In this document: positions 22,786-35,610 of the stretch, piece by piece
How the letters are laid out: the number at the start of each line of letters is the position of its first letter
How positions within the stretch are numbered: the stretch's first letter is position 1
Assembly (NCBI RefSeq): GCF_014529535.1
Contig: NW_023503372.1
Coordinates: forward strand, 500,075-564,074
Direction: 5' to 3'
Length of the DNA stretch: 64,000 bases
From: Bradysia coprophila
Taxonomy: Eukaryota; Arthropoda; Insecta; Diptera; Sciaridae
Translations under genes and position numbers: made by a program
The notes under the pieces: model-generated
Databases searched by the model: none
Told to the model about the DNA's origin: nothing
The model's input: only the letters and a program-made list of their open reading frames with translations

Positions 22786-25199
22786 CCATATGAGGTGAGG
22801 TATGATGATGTTTATATGTGTAGCCCGTGTAGCCAAATGTGTATTGCGTAAAAATTCTTTGTTCCTAAAATTTTTCCTACTTTTGGTTTGTGTGACATTC
22901 GATTTTCGGATTGAATGTCTCGATGAAATTTGAATAAATGGCGCGGATTTTGTGAATTTGCAGCTTTCGGATTTGGTAGCTTTTATCAGAGTGCAAAACA
23001 CTCGGTGGAACATTTATTCAATATTTTAATCAAAAGATTAAAACGCGTTAGTCCTCTGCAATGGACAGATACGACTAAAATAAGCTAGCGACTCCTAGTT
23101 AATATTGACTTATGTATAAGCAAGATATATTTACTGAAATCAACGAAGTAATAGATTTTGTATCGAACACTAGACCATAATACTTTAAACAAATGAAGAA
23201 ACAGATTCAATGATCAGCGATTCGTTTATTTATGTACTCAAATACTCAAAACAATTTCGCAAAGATTTTGTCTTATTTTATCTCCCGGGATAATCCCAGA
23301 AAGCTAACAAAACGATTACGTGAAAGCTTCCCATTAAATCGGTTCCAAAAATTCCTTTCATCAAAAGCTTGGATCAACTTAACAGGACAGGAAAAAGGTG
23401 AAATCTATTAATCAATGTCAATTTTGTCTTCTAAAGTGTCGATCGTTAACTTGGATGCCTATTGGAGATGAACAAAGTCAAGCATATTATCATTTGCCCA
23501 TTGGTTGAAATCTCGAGACATTATCCCTACACAAGTAGTACACACACAGTCCCATAGAATTTGTATCAGTACTCGCAACAAAATTTAATTTCTAATCCAT
23601 TACCAGCCGATGAACACACAAATTCACAAAAATCTCTAACGATACAACACTATTGGACATTCATTTTCTGTGGTCATTCAATAAGCAATGTAGGAATATT
23701 TTGGAGAGTGAACCACTGCTCGTGTGATGAACAAAGAATAATTTTTTGACATTTCAATTTCGAAATCAACAATTTGCGAAATGAAGAGAACGCGTGGTAC
23801 GATACCTACGATACACGGGAAAAATGAACGAGTGTATGAAAATCATCTCGCTTTGTTCACATTTTTCTCTCTCTGTTGCAGAGAGAGAGGCCATTCAAAA
23901 TGAATGAAATATTAAATGGGATGAATTCAAGATAAATTGACAGGGTTGTACAATACAATACATACAATTTCAAATGCAGAAAGTTTTGTTCATCTTATAG
24001 AATGTTCTGAATACATCTCCCAACATTTTGTAGGATAATTTCGGAAAATCTTAGGAAATTAATTTCGGTCAGCGATCTTATCAGTTAATCATCACAAAAA
24101 AATCAGCGAACATGTCGTGTGTAATCTAATTTTTTTTTAAATGGTGCTGCTCAGACTGTAAATTTGTTCGATATAGAGTAAACATTCGCATTACTTTCCG
24201 TTCGAGATTCAATGTCTCATAAACCTTCAACATTTTAGAAAAAAAAATGTGATTTTTTGTGTGCTGCTGTCAAAGTATCATGAAACTTATTATCCTTTGA
24301 CATAAGCCGATGACACACTAATGACTTGAATTTGTTGTTAAGTTTAATATATATTTTATGTAGAATTATGTGATGAACGAAATACTTTTTGTGAAAAACT
24401 GAAGCTACAAATAGTGAATATTGCAAGCGGTTCACCACTTCCATATGACTGAAATAAGAAAAGGTCTTCTAACAATAGCATTGACAAGGAAAAAATGATG
24501 AGCTTTACCTAGAATGTGGCCCTACGCAGCAATGTGTGTAGGTTATGACTTATGAAGCAAAAGACCGTTCATCAATCTATTAATAAAGCAGAAATTTCGA
24601 ATTTCGTGGTTTCGTACGATCCATACAAAATTTATTAATTTGTATCTTAGGTGGGGGGGTGGTAAACACGTAATGAAGTGATAGATTTTGCATTAATTTG
24701 TGTTGAAAATATTTACTTAGATCAAAAGAAGTAATAGATTCGATTAATAGTTACTTCTTATGCTTGCTGTGTGGAATGTTACAATCAAAAATATTGGTAT
24801 TGAAATGGACAGGCTCATTATTCAGCTGACTTCTTGAGAGAAGTCTATAACATCAATGAACATTTTCACCTTTTATAGTCTAGAAATCTATTTAACTTTT
24901 TTTAAGACTGGGTTCGATTGGAGCCTTAACATTTGTTTTTTGTTTTTCTCATTTCGTACTTCTATGTTTCTATCTACCTCTATCTCTACCATAATTATCA
25001 GTAAGCTGTATTGCCGTTGATAAAAATAAATAAATAAAAAATAAATAAATCTATGCAGTTCATTTTTTCATCGATTCATCGATGAATAAAATTACCCCAT
25101 TAAAATTAGCAGACACTAGAGCAAATTGACCTGATTTCTAAGACCAGCACAAATTAAAATTTGAATTTGCCACAATAATTTCAACATGAATTCATTTCA
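22786..25199. other. Intergenic, no gene recognised
   Basis: The 77-residue minus-strand frame (23013-22780) and others lack motifs. At 24910-25050 a GGGTTCGATTGG stretch (B-box-like) is followed by an AATAAATAAAAAATAAATAAAT tail in the manner of a SINE 3' end; no A box was found. Confidence 0.45.
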
Positions 25200-26933
25200 A
25201 ATCATTCATTCCGATCGGGAAGAAAAAGAAGAAAGAAAAAAAATGTGTTCACTCAAGACCCGGCAATTGGCAACCGAATGGAGTGAGAGAGATTGGATAT
25301 GGTGTTAGTGTGTGTGAGTGAACGCACACACGGTATTTCATACACTAAATTTTTCTCTTTGAACGCCATCGCCAAGAAGATGTTCGAAATTCGAAATTGT
25401 GCAAAGAATATAATTTATTGGTGAATGGAATCAGAAACTTCAGAAAAAAAGAACAGGAAAAAACGGCACATTTATCAAATTTGCGATAATTTGTACTGAC
25501 TCTTTTTTGTAATACTTAAATTCGCAAAGAATTCTAGTTAAGTGTGTGTGACGAAAATGTATTGGAAATAATGTGAAAATGTGAAAATCGGTCGAAGAAA
25601 AAGTGCGGCAGCGAAAAAGTTAACTCGAGTTTTTTTTTGATTGAAGAGAAGAAGAAAATTTTTTTTAAATTTTATTTGTGATTTATGTCGATTCAATTTA
25701 ATTTACGGCAAATTGGAATTGATAAAAAGCATTTCGTTCTATCTAATTAAGTAGGAAGTGTGTGTAGTGGAGGTGTTAATAAATTTTTCATCCAAATTTT
25801 TGTTCTTTTTAATAAAAAAAATTTTTGTTCCATTTTCCCGACATGTCATGTGATAATTTGGATTTTTTTCATAATTTTCATCCGAAAAGGTAAGTAAATC
25901 GATGTGAAAACTCAATCCGTTCATTTAGCCGATTCGTTTGCATCGCATGCAAAACCGAAAAGCATGGAAAAAATCATAATTTTTCAATCATCTTCATTCG
26001 TTTTAATGAAATGACCTCGATCGAAAATGCTGTACGAATTGTACGATATTATATTGAAAATTGTAGCAGAACGTTTCGGATATTTTATATATTTTTCATA
26101 TAAATTTTTTTTACTGAAAAATCTATTACACGATGAAATTATGTGTGTGCACTTGAGTGTGTTCTTATAATATAAAAAAAAGAATATTTCTTTTTATAAT
26201 TTCGTTTCCTTTCTTTTCGGAATCCCAAGCCTTAATACGGGATATTCCATCACATAATTTTCAATTAAATTCCGACAGATTTGTTTCGACAATTTTTTTT
26301 TTCTTCCTTTTAAATTAATTATGAACGTTCGTTCTTGTTAGAATTAAAATACAGAAGAAGAAAAAAAAATCGGATTTCGGTTTGTAGTATGTGCAATCGG
26401 TATATCGGTATCTCTCTTCCATGTTGAAAAATATATAATATAAAATACCAAAGCAGATGCATTTTTTGTTCGGTGTAACAAAGATTGTGTGTTGAATTTT
26501 GATCGGCTAATAAAAAAGTGTGAAATGTGAATTAATTTGACAATTTAGATGATATGCGTTTGGTGACTGAATTCACACTAAATATAGTTCAGTTGAAAGT
26601 GGGTATTTGATTCGAGTGTGTTATCCGAAAAATTGTTCCAAGTTTACCGGTCTTTTTTTTTGCAATATCGATTTTTCATCAATTTTCATTTTTTCCTCCG
26701 TTGCTTTTTGCTAGTACAAAGAACACCGAAAAAAGCGTTCCGAATTTTCCGAAATTTTATTACCTTTGCATTTTTGGTCGGTTTTGTGTCGATACATTTT
26801 ACATACAGCGTACCATTATTTGGTAACTTTATGGTAATTATTCTGATTTCGGCATTCCCCACAAAATGAATTTTGCGATTTTCAATAAAGATTTACGGCA
26901 AAACCATGTTTTCAGCTAATAATTATTCCGAAA
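25200..26933 (+). other. Candidate non-coding first exon(s), possibly of PTEN
   Basis: Good splice donors occur at AAAAG|GTAAGTAAATCG (about 25889) and GAAA|GTAAGT (26933/26934). The last 28 nt before the second donor read ATG TTT TCA GCT AAT AAT TAT TCC GAA A. Spliced to the acceptor at 36147, this frame ends at TGA 36209-36211, so it would be an upstream ORF of about 30 codons in a PTEN leader. This is inference from splice signals only. Confidence 0.25.
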
Positions 26934-29900
26934 GTAAGTAAAACCCGTTTACTTGCATTGGTTCTTATGTTTTCCGGTTAGTCAGCTTGGTAGTGTCACC
27001 CAGAACGTTTCGATTATCTTAAAGTTTATGTTAAATAATTTGAATTGGTGGCCTTTGGCTCGGATATACAAACTCTGCACTTGTCGAAAAGACAGTTGCC
27101 GGAGCTTGTTGCTCAAAGACACACTTTTGGGTTTACTTACAAAGTTGTTACCTCATTTAATGAATTACTTTCGCATCATCCAATACTATTCTGTTTGAAC
27201 AATTAAAACAAAAGAAAAAGAAAATTATTTCCGACCAATCGGGTTCGTTGTGTCCTCGTGCAATTTGTACAAAATTAAAGGTGACAAGTGATTTAGGATG
27301 GATTTTTTTTTCTGTGAAGTTGCACGCAAGTGAACCTTTTTCCAATTTATCGATTGTTCGCAAAAAAAATCTAATCAGAATCGATAGTCTCGATCACAAG
27401 ATTTTGGCTCTTTTCTAATTTGCCCTTCGATATTCATCGTTCACTTTCTTTGTCCCTTTCTATTTTGTTTGCGAAAAATCATGGATGACTGATTCTTATC
27501 AGTAAACTATTTTCGGTCATTGACTCGATGATTTACATAAGAGAAATGCAATGGAGAAACATATTACGAAATTTCGATAATATTCGCTTATTTCGACCAG
27601 TAAACGTATGTAATGAGTATTGGGTATGAGTTTGAGCTTGGAAATTTTATGGTATATATCCGCTACAGCTGGGAAAATTAGGCAGTATTTGTTGTAGCAC
27701 ATAGTAAGGCCATTTAGTAATTGTAATTTAACGTATTTTACGCACCCAATTTCAAAACAATTTTCATTTTCCAGCAAAGAACTGAACGACAGCAAACCGT
27801 CAAAAGTGTCTGACATTGTAAACTTCATTCAAAGAAATACCGGAAGTAAACATTATCCAAGAAGATTCGTGCAGTTTCCTTTCTTAATGTTCCTTTGACG
27901 AGAAAAATGATCTTGACTCACCTGTGCGACGGTTCATTTTTTTTCGCTACTACAACCATTTAATGTCTTTGCTTTGTTAGCCCATCTACCTAGGTAATCG
28001 ACAGGTAATACAAAAAATTAATAGATACTGATGGCTGGTTTGTAGTTCAATTTTTTCGCTTGTTCATGTAAACTCTGTTGCCAACCGGATGAAAACGTTT
28101 TCCGCCAAAGAATTTTTCTGCTTGGTACATCTCCTTATTCCGCTCTCCGCTACAGTGCAGAATTACCTTCTTTCTACCAGGAAAACATCACCCTACCAAA
28201 CTAAACCGGTAAATTGCAGTTCTAAGCCATCACATTTCACCCAAGCACTTTCACTTCTCCATGTTTTATTGTGAGATAATCTTTTGTGTCGATTTCGCTG
28301 AGAAAACCCGCTGAAACGAGTTTTGACACTCTTCATTTTCACACTGCTCTCTTTAAAAGTCAAACTATTGGGTAAATCGTTTTATTTTGTGTATCTGTGC
28401 AAGCATTTAAGTTTAGTGACCAAATTGGAAAGATTAAATGGTTGATTACATGGCTCCCCAAACAACAGTAGTAACATCACAAATGTGTGTGGTTCTTGAA
28501 CTCATTTTCACACACCGTGCCCTTATGCGCTTGGTGTAAAATTACGCCTTCTTGATTCGTGGTAAGATGCTGTTCACCAATAACTTCACGCAACTTTTCT
28601 GACTTTTCGGCACCCCTTCGTCACATAAAAATGGTCAAAATTAGTTGTCTACCAACCGTGTGACAGTTGTGAACAGTCCACAAGCACGAAAATTGTTCAG
28701 AGCAAATTCGATATAAAGGATGAATTTAGGCATAGCATTGATCCTAGCATTAACACAGAAAATATTTGGAGGCTACAGCCATCAAGAGGAGCTCTGTATT
28801 TCTTTCGTTGAGACAAGAGTCATGTTTTCTTGATGGGAGTTAGAAGAATAATTTTCAGTAAAAAATATGTTCATCGCCATTCCTCACCCAGGGCTGGGCT
28901 TGTCACATAGGAATTCGGGCGACGTCTGAAAAGCCTTTCCACTTTTTGTATGAGCGAAGGGTTTTGTTAAAATTCATGTCATTCAATGCTCGAAGGACTT
29001 TTGGGTAGTCAGTTCAGTCTTAGCCTCACGTCCCACTTCAATAAATTGTATCAAAATTTGGAGTTGTTTTTTGATCTGCGGTGAATTAACCAATGAAAGT
29101 CTATCTATGAATTGACCACGAGCATTTTGTGTTAAAACATTTTTATTTTATAGCCCAAAATATGCTCCACATTCGACAATTTGGTTATACTCTTGAATGT
29201 CAAAGGAAACGCACTGAAGATTTGATGGACTTCTTATGTCTTTCTTTCGTAATTAAATTGCTAAAAAACAAACGGTGTCCTGTCCATTTGTTGTTATAAC
29301 AATCATGTCACGTTCGCTGTTAATTCGAGTAATATCCATAACCCAACCATTTAAAGTTCTTTACAAACATCACGTTCGTTGCTATTTATATACCTCGTTC
29401 AAAAATGATAAACGTGAAATTATACAAAAAATATTTTCCAATTTTTTTGTTTTGATTTCAATGTATTGAAAGTCGATATCAGACGAGCGAATTTTGTTTG
29501 AGTAGGGCATTCCTTTAAACGGTATTTTCGAATCCGATTTTGGTAGCGTTTGGGTGTGTCGAAAGTACACAAGATTCTGAATGAGATAGATGGACAGTCA
29601 TTCAAGTCGATACTGTCTTGTCACAGTTAAGAGATAAAAGTATTTTTTGAACGAGAATCATTTCGAATGTCCATAACTCCATAACAAACTCATTTCCGAG
29701 TCTGCGGAACACAGACAACCAACGACCACACGATATTACTCGCGATATTATTTTATATACTTGCGGGTCGAAAATCGTTCTTCTCATCGACTTTAATGAA
29801 CTGCCGTAACATTACGAAACTCAGAATACAATTGACAACGTACATTTTCATGTGTATATTGACCTCCGCGTCCGCTTCGCCTCGAATCAACAAAAGTCAC

Positions 29901-30036
29901 ACGAAAATCCTACGTTTGAATATTTTGTCACTTATTATGTAATTGACCCTCTGAAAGAACGTACAAGATTACGATGTCATTTTTAAACAAATGTTTCCGA
30001 TTCGACAGAATGTCATCACATCGATAAAATTGCACC

Positions 30037-30063
30037 TTAGAGTAATTATATAATTACTCTAAG
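30037..30063. repeat. 27-28-bp palindrome between 8-9-bp direct repeats
   Basis: TTAGAGTAATTATATAATTA plus CTCTAAG; including the preceding C it is a perfect 28-bp palindrome. AATTGCACC stands immediately on both sides (30028-30036 and 30064-30072). It resembles the larger palindrome at 35456. Confidence 0.75.
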
Positions 30064-33000
30064 AATTGCACCGTATAGAGTTTTGATATCTCGGCGCTCG
30101 TCATTTTTCGAAAGTTATATAACGATAGTGAATGCGTAACCAGATGGATCGATCAATGAATGTGTTGTGCAAGGTTGTAAACTTCAAAAGGAGGTCACGC
30201 GGATGCAGATACGCGGGTAACACGATAATGTATTATGAAATTCATAAAAAATCACATCCGGTGATGATTGTCGTTGCCGTGATGATTTTTGGTTAATTTT
30301 TTTTGTATGTAAAATCATCGAGATCTGCGATCTGCTTGACCTCCTCAATACAGACTTGGTATTATCAAAGTACTAAGACGTAATGCAAACGTAATGCAAA
30401 TGTGTAGTTACGCGCGGATCCCCACTTTCAGGTGAATTTGGCTTCGTTATGTTGAATTGAATTCATTTGCGTCAAGTCAAGTTGCAGCTAGTGGTGAATT
30501 CGATTACAAACTTACAAACTAAGCAGGTGAAACCACATAAGTCACAAGAAAATATGATAATGGCAACATTACAAAAATGAATTCACCTGAAAGTCGGGAT
30601 CTGTAATTTCTCTGATCCGCTGAGGATTTGCATTACCTTAATTACACTTTGGGTATTGTGTACCACAAGAGCTAATATTGCCGGATAGTAATCAAGGAAG
30701 GTAGAGTCACTCTTAAGCGCAATTAAAGTTAAAGTTCCCATTTTCTCTACCTCTCCGCTTAGTTAGCCACTAAGGATTTATATTGGCTAAAACAATCGTC
30801 CGATAATAATCAACGAATCGGAATCGCTAAGTTGATAATTTAACTGCGGTTCATGCTTTAAACATGCCTAAAGTCACATACATTAGACTGTATTTAGAGC
30901 AGTTTAATATCCCACCGTATGAGTTGATATTCGGTTGATATTTTTCAGACGATCGTTTCAGACGTTGGAAATTTTTAACGGAGTTGTAAAACGGAAGCAC
31001 CTGAGAAACAACTCAAAAAAACTCAAAAACTAATTGGACAAAAAATCTGATGTTTTTCTTGAATCATGTGGAGACCATTTTCGAATTCTTAGTGCCTGTT
31101 GTATAATTTCCAAATAGTCAAGATGAACCCTTTCCGTGAAATTGATGCTCGAAATTCATGGAAATTTTCAAGAATTTTTAAGAGTTTAAACCTTAAATTC
31201 ATAAAATTCTTGCACATTCTCGAAAAAAAATCCTGTAAACAGGCCCTGCCAGACACACCCATCATCATCAAGCTACACATGTACACACTTATGATGACAC
31301 CTAATTACATTCGAGTAAAATCTGTATCACAATACACGTTTAACGTACTGTACTGTACAAAACTTGTGTATCGGACCATGGTTATCCAGTGGACTTTAGT
31401 GCCCGTTCAGTTATTAGAGTCAAATGTTACATTTATCGAAATGATTTATTTGCGTCACACGAAACTAGATTGATACCTCAGTAGATAACCGGGACAGCAT
31501 GAGTGTGACTGCGGCAAATTAAATTCATAAGCTGTGTGCAACAGGATCGTTCCGATTGTGTCGCAAGATTTTATTATCACGGTGTAATCAACTGGTGAAC
31601 TGATCAAAAACGTTTATCAACTTCGTCATTCCGTACATGCATATGATTCATGCGATCATATGCAACGGTTCAGTGTTGGATCAATTCATTTGATTTTCTA
31701 TTTGCAATGAGTAATCAGAGTGTTCCCATGCATACTTTACCTCAATTCACTTGAATCGAACTAATTTATTCAAGGGGATTGTGAACGTATAGTCAATTCC
31801 ACAGTGCATCTATTCGCGGTAAACTCGTCTCAATTGCTTATCTCGGCACATAGCAGTAAAATGCTATGCGAAACGGTTCATTATAATTCAATTTTTGTGT
31901 GTCTAATATTAACTTGACTGCCACCGCTCTGGAGTGTAATATTTCATTGATATTACTATACACGAAATGTATAAATTCGTTATCGTCTCTGGTATGGCTA
32001 ATCGATTTTTTTTTTGTTAATTAAGAAGAGCTAATGAAGAACAAGTATCACTCGTACAACTCGATTATAATGGTAGACGAGGAGCAGCTTACGTTATCTA
32101 ATTTTTTTTTTGTGTGTTTCGTTATTTAATCAATACTCCATTAACTGCACCGAAATAGAATCTTGCATCGACATGTTTCGCGCACACACAAGAAACAATA
32201 ACTGGAGAAGATAACGAGCGATAAATCAATACTAAATCTTTGTGAAATTGGTGAAAACCCGACGACAACGATGTGTATTTGGTATGATATTCTTCGTGTG
32301 GATATGATTAATTGATTGTGACGGCAGAAATTCTTTTTGTGTCATTCGCTTTTGTCTAATTAAAATTTGGGGGGTTTGGATGGCATTGGAAATTGTGTGT
32401 AATTCATGTATAAATAGCTTTTCTTGTTTCGGTGTGTCTTGTCCTCTCGCCGATGTATCTCTCTGTTTTTTTTTGTGCTCCCTTGTCTTTCCATAATTTA
32501 TATTTCTATATTTTGTTGCGCTCTTATTATTTCGCAATTAATTAATTATGGTCACGATGATGACTTAATGGTTAAAAGAGTGGATTTCAGTAAAGGACCA
32601 TTAGCTGCTGCTGCTGCTTACCATTGAAAATTGTGGTTTTTGTTTTATATTCAACATAACAAATTGTCGTCACATCTTGGTCGTATGTTTAGGGATTGTC
32701 CATAAAAGGCATCAGTACTTTTTTTTGGTAGACTTTGAAACCCTCACCATTCGCTACGTCCAGATTTTTCCTATATTTTCAACACTTCCAATTTTGCCGG
32801 TCCCCCCATCTTATTCTGGACGTCTTTTGTAAACATCCCCTTACCTACTTAACTCACTATTCTTTGTATCAGGTCGTGCTGTTTTACGATTCGTTTAACG
32901 TTGATGTCAAAGAGCTTTGACTTCTTTTTTGTATATCATCCAAATTCAACGGAACTAGCACCGGAAAGTAACAGGTCTGACAGCCAGTCAACAAAGCTGA

Positions 33001-33869
33001 ATCGAAATTTATATTGTTCTATCTGTCTCGGTTCTCTAATTTCTCGGTATTCACGTCAAAGTGAAATGTCAAATTTACCAACTCAAAGTTTCTGGGTTTC
33101 CAGGAGTTATATACAAAGAATGACCATTTGAACAAGTGTTCAGCACAGTTTGGGCAGTTAAATCGTATCGACTTTCGTATCGCGTATATTTAAATCGTAT
33201 CGCTATGGCTACGAATCAACTTTCATCTTCTCAAATTCGATTCAACCTATCATACTGTATCGTTGTCGCATACGTACCGTATATGTATAGCATACGTTTC
33301 CATTGATATTGGATCCATATTTTGCTTCTTACTGAAAAATATTAAGAGCCAGTCAATCTTGGTTTTTGATAAGATCCTTCCTCCTTGGGTTCTTTCTGTT
33401 GCTTTTATGACGATCAGTGGTGTTTCCGATTGATTGTCATGCTACGAATTTTATTGCCCCGAATTCCAATTTGGAAGAATATCACTTGCGATGAGAAAAC
33501 TAAGATCTGTTCGATACGTAAAAAGGGCCAGGCTGGTGGCCCAAAAGCCCTTCGGGCATTGAATGACGAAAATTTGTAAAGGGCATCGAGGGCATCGAAT
33601 AACAACCAACAAAAAACAAATCTTACTTAATAAACTCGATCTTCCTAGCGCCGAATGGACCCTTATTACTCTTCTGTTTTCGGTTTAATCTTTCAGAAGA
33701 CTATGAACTAATCGCCACTAAAACTCGGAATTTATTGTCTTTATCTGTCGTTTAACAGATGGGATTTGTAATCTGATAAAGGCTTCAGTCAACTTAATAC
33801 TATTGAACTAAACGAAAGTGCAAGTGATGTTAAAGTCCTTTTGGAAAACATTTGAAAATAATAGTAGAT

Positions 33870-34051
33870 TATTCACCTCTGTCCACATGTTTATTTAGAC
33901 ACTTGGGGAGTTATTGCATGAGCCGAAGGCGAATGGTATAACCCCAAGTGTCTAAATAAACATTTGGACAGAGGTGAATACGCTATTTTATCTACCGACG
34001 GCGAAATAATAGCACTTTTTCACTGCTATTATTTCACCTAGGTAGATAAAA
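33870..34051. repeat. Two adjacent hairpin elements
   Basis: Hairpin 1 (33870-33980): TATTCACCTCTGTCCACATG and TTTATTTAGACACTTGGGG pair with the mirrored sequence ending GAGGTGAATA, around a 34-nt loop. Hairpin 2 (33986-34051): TTTTATCTACC and GAAATAATAGCA pair with TGCTATTATTTC and GGTAGATAAAA. Confidence 0.75.
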
Positions 34052-34120
34052 ATCTTTAACCACAGCCAAAGTCTTATTTTTAGGATCGCTCGAGTTGAAA
34101 ATTCCTTTTTCTCAACGAGG

Positions 34121-34373
34121 CTTGAAAATGTCCATACCTGATATGTCAGACACAAGAAATTTATTTGTCCATGTTGAAGCACAGCATGTTTGGTATCGTT
34201 GGAAAGGTGAGACTCTAGGCTACCTCAGCCAAACAAAGAAAAATTTGTCTATCTCAAAACTTTGCCGAACATTCGATTTTAATATTATGTTATTCTTAAT
34301 CACGGGGCTGCCATCTACTAATATCAATAAAAAATGTCGTGTGCATGACATATCAGGTATGGACATTTACAAG
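34121..34373. mobile_element. Inverted-repeat element, about 253 bp
   Basis: CTTGAAAATGTCCATACCTG and ATATGTCA on the left are mirrored by TGACATAT and CAGGTATGGACATTTACAAG on the right. The 100-residue plus frame here is a by-product. Confidence 0.7.
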
Positions 34374-34397
34374 TTCACCGTGGAGGTGAACACATAA

Positions 34398-34653
34398 TTT
34401 TTCATGTGTGTGGCGTGAATATATTCGTTTATATCCACGAAACAATCACATCAATTTGTTTCACCATTTTTTTTAGAACCAATCAAAGTGACAGTTGTAA
34501 AGAGAAAAAACTCTTGTTCTCCCAATGAGAAAACAAGAGTTGAGAAAATAGAAATTTTCTCACCTGAACTGTCGTCAGAGAAGAGCATCAACAAAATGCC
34601 ATTTTACCTCATTTGAATGGAGAAAATAAGGTTATTCACGCCACACGTATGAA
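34398..34653. repeat. Inverted-repeat element with GAGAAAA boxes
   Basis: TTTTTCATGTGTGTGGCGTG at the left is mirrored by CACGCCACACGTATGAAA at the right. The interior holds an AACTCTTGTTCTC...GAGAAAACAAGAGTT hairpin and GAGAAAATAGAAATTTTCTC. The ends resemble TTTTTCATACGT (19035) and ACGTATGAAAAA (19996), which bracket the elements at 19.0-20.0 kb. Confidence 0.6.
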
Positions 34654-35359
34654 ATTTACTATTCTTTTGTTATACTGTCAAACAGAAGAACAAACGAAAC
34701 ATTTGAATTATCTGACCTAGGCGTGCTATATGTAATTAGAGTAAATTTCTTGTGAAAACACTGGAATATTCTAACGAAATAGGCAAATGGTGTCACTCGA
34801 TTTTTATCAGTCGATGGCCACTCGAAAAATCCTGTTGATGAAACGATAAGATTTTGAAAACAAAACGCGACTGTCTTGTAATGGCAACCATTGAAAATAT
34901 TGATTTTATATTTTGAGTTAAGCAATTTGTCAACAATTATTTAAACGTTCCCATCCTACCCATATTTCACATTTCCTTCTAATAGAGTGTTTGCTGAGCG
35001 TAAAAATTTCTGTCATACAAAATTGGCTTTTTCCTGAGATGGGTTTGATGCCAATGAACGTATAGAATAGGTATGGTCAAATATCGGCCCGTAGCATATT
35101 GGGCTTTTGTAAACGCACTCATTTTCATAGTAATTTGACTTAAATTATAAGTGCGCTCAAGATAAATCGGTCGATTACCCATAGGTTTGTTCCAAGTAAC
35201 TGTAAGCACGAATTTTCACTGGCCGAACGAACAAGATTTCATCCACAGAGATCGGTTTGTATATAAATATTGATGAGGTTATGTCTCTATGGATGAAATT
35301 TGACAATTCGTATGGCCTTGGTACGGTTTTCTCGGCTATGTCCGTGACTCGACTGTAAA

Positions 35360-35610
35360 ATAGCTAATAGAGAGTTATGATGAAAGAGAAAGAGATATTT
35401 TGACAAGTACCCCAAGGCAAGTTATAATAAACTGGTCTTCGGTCCTATCGCTCTCCAAGGCTGTATACTTTGGGGACCCCAAAGTATACAGCCTTGATCG
35501 CTCTCAACGTACCACATTGAAAGATAAGTAAATACTTTGACAAGTACCTCAAGGCAAGTTATAATAACTATTCTTCGGTTTTCTCGCTCTGATCATAACA
35601 GTCTATCGAA
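35360..35610. repeat. Dimeric dispersed repeat, copy 2 (reverse of 9967-10150)
   Basis: TTTTGACAAGTACCCCAAGG and the TTATAATAAACTGGTCTTCGG motif recur twice. The order is the reverse complement of the first copy, and the unit junction is interrupted by the palindrome at 35456. Confidence 0.75.
35456..35496. mobile_element. 41-bp perfect palindromic insertion with 9-bp duplication
   Basis: CAAGGCTGTATACTTTGGGG, one A, then the exact reverse complement of those 20 bases. ATCGCTCTC precedes (35447-35455) and follows (35497-35505). The other copy of the host repeat has a single site, reading TTGCTCTCAACGTAG on the equivalent strand, with no palindrome. This supports true insertion with target duplication and not a deletion. 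Confidence 0.85.

Noticed and set aside
31099..31473. 124-residue plus-strand frame
   Set aside because: No domain, no signal sequence, AT-driven composition, an overlapping frame on the other strand, and a low-complexity start.
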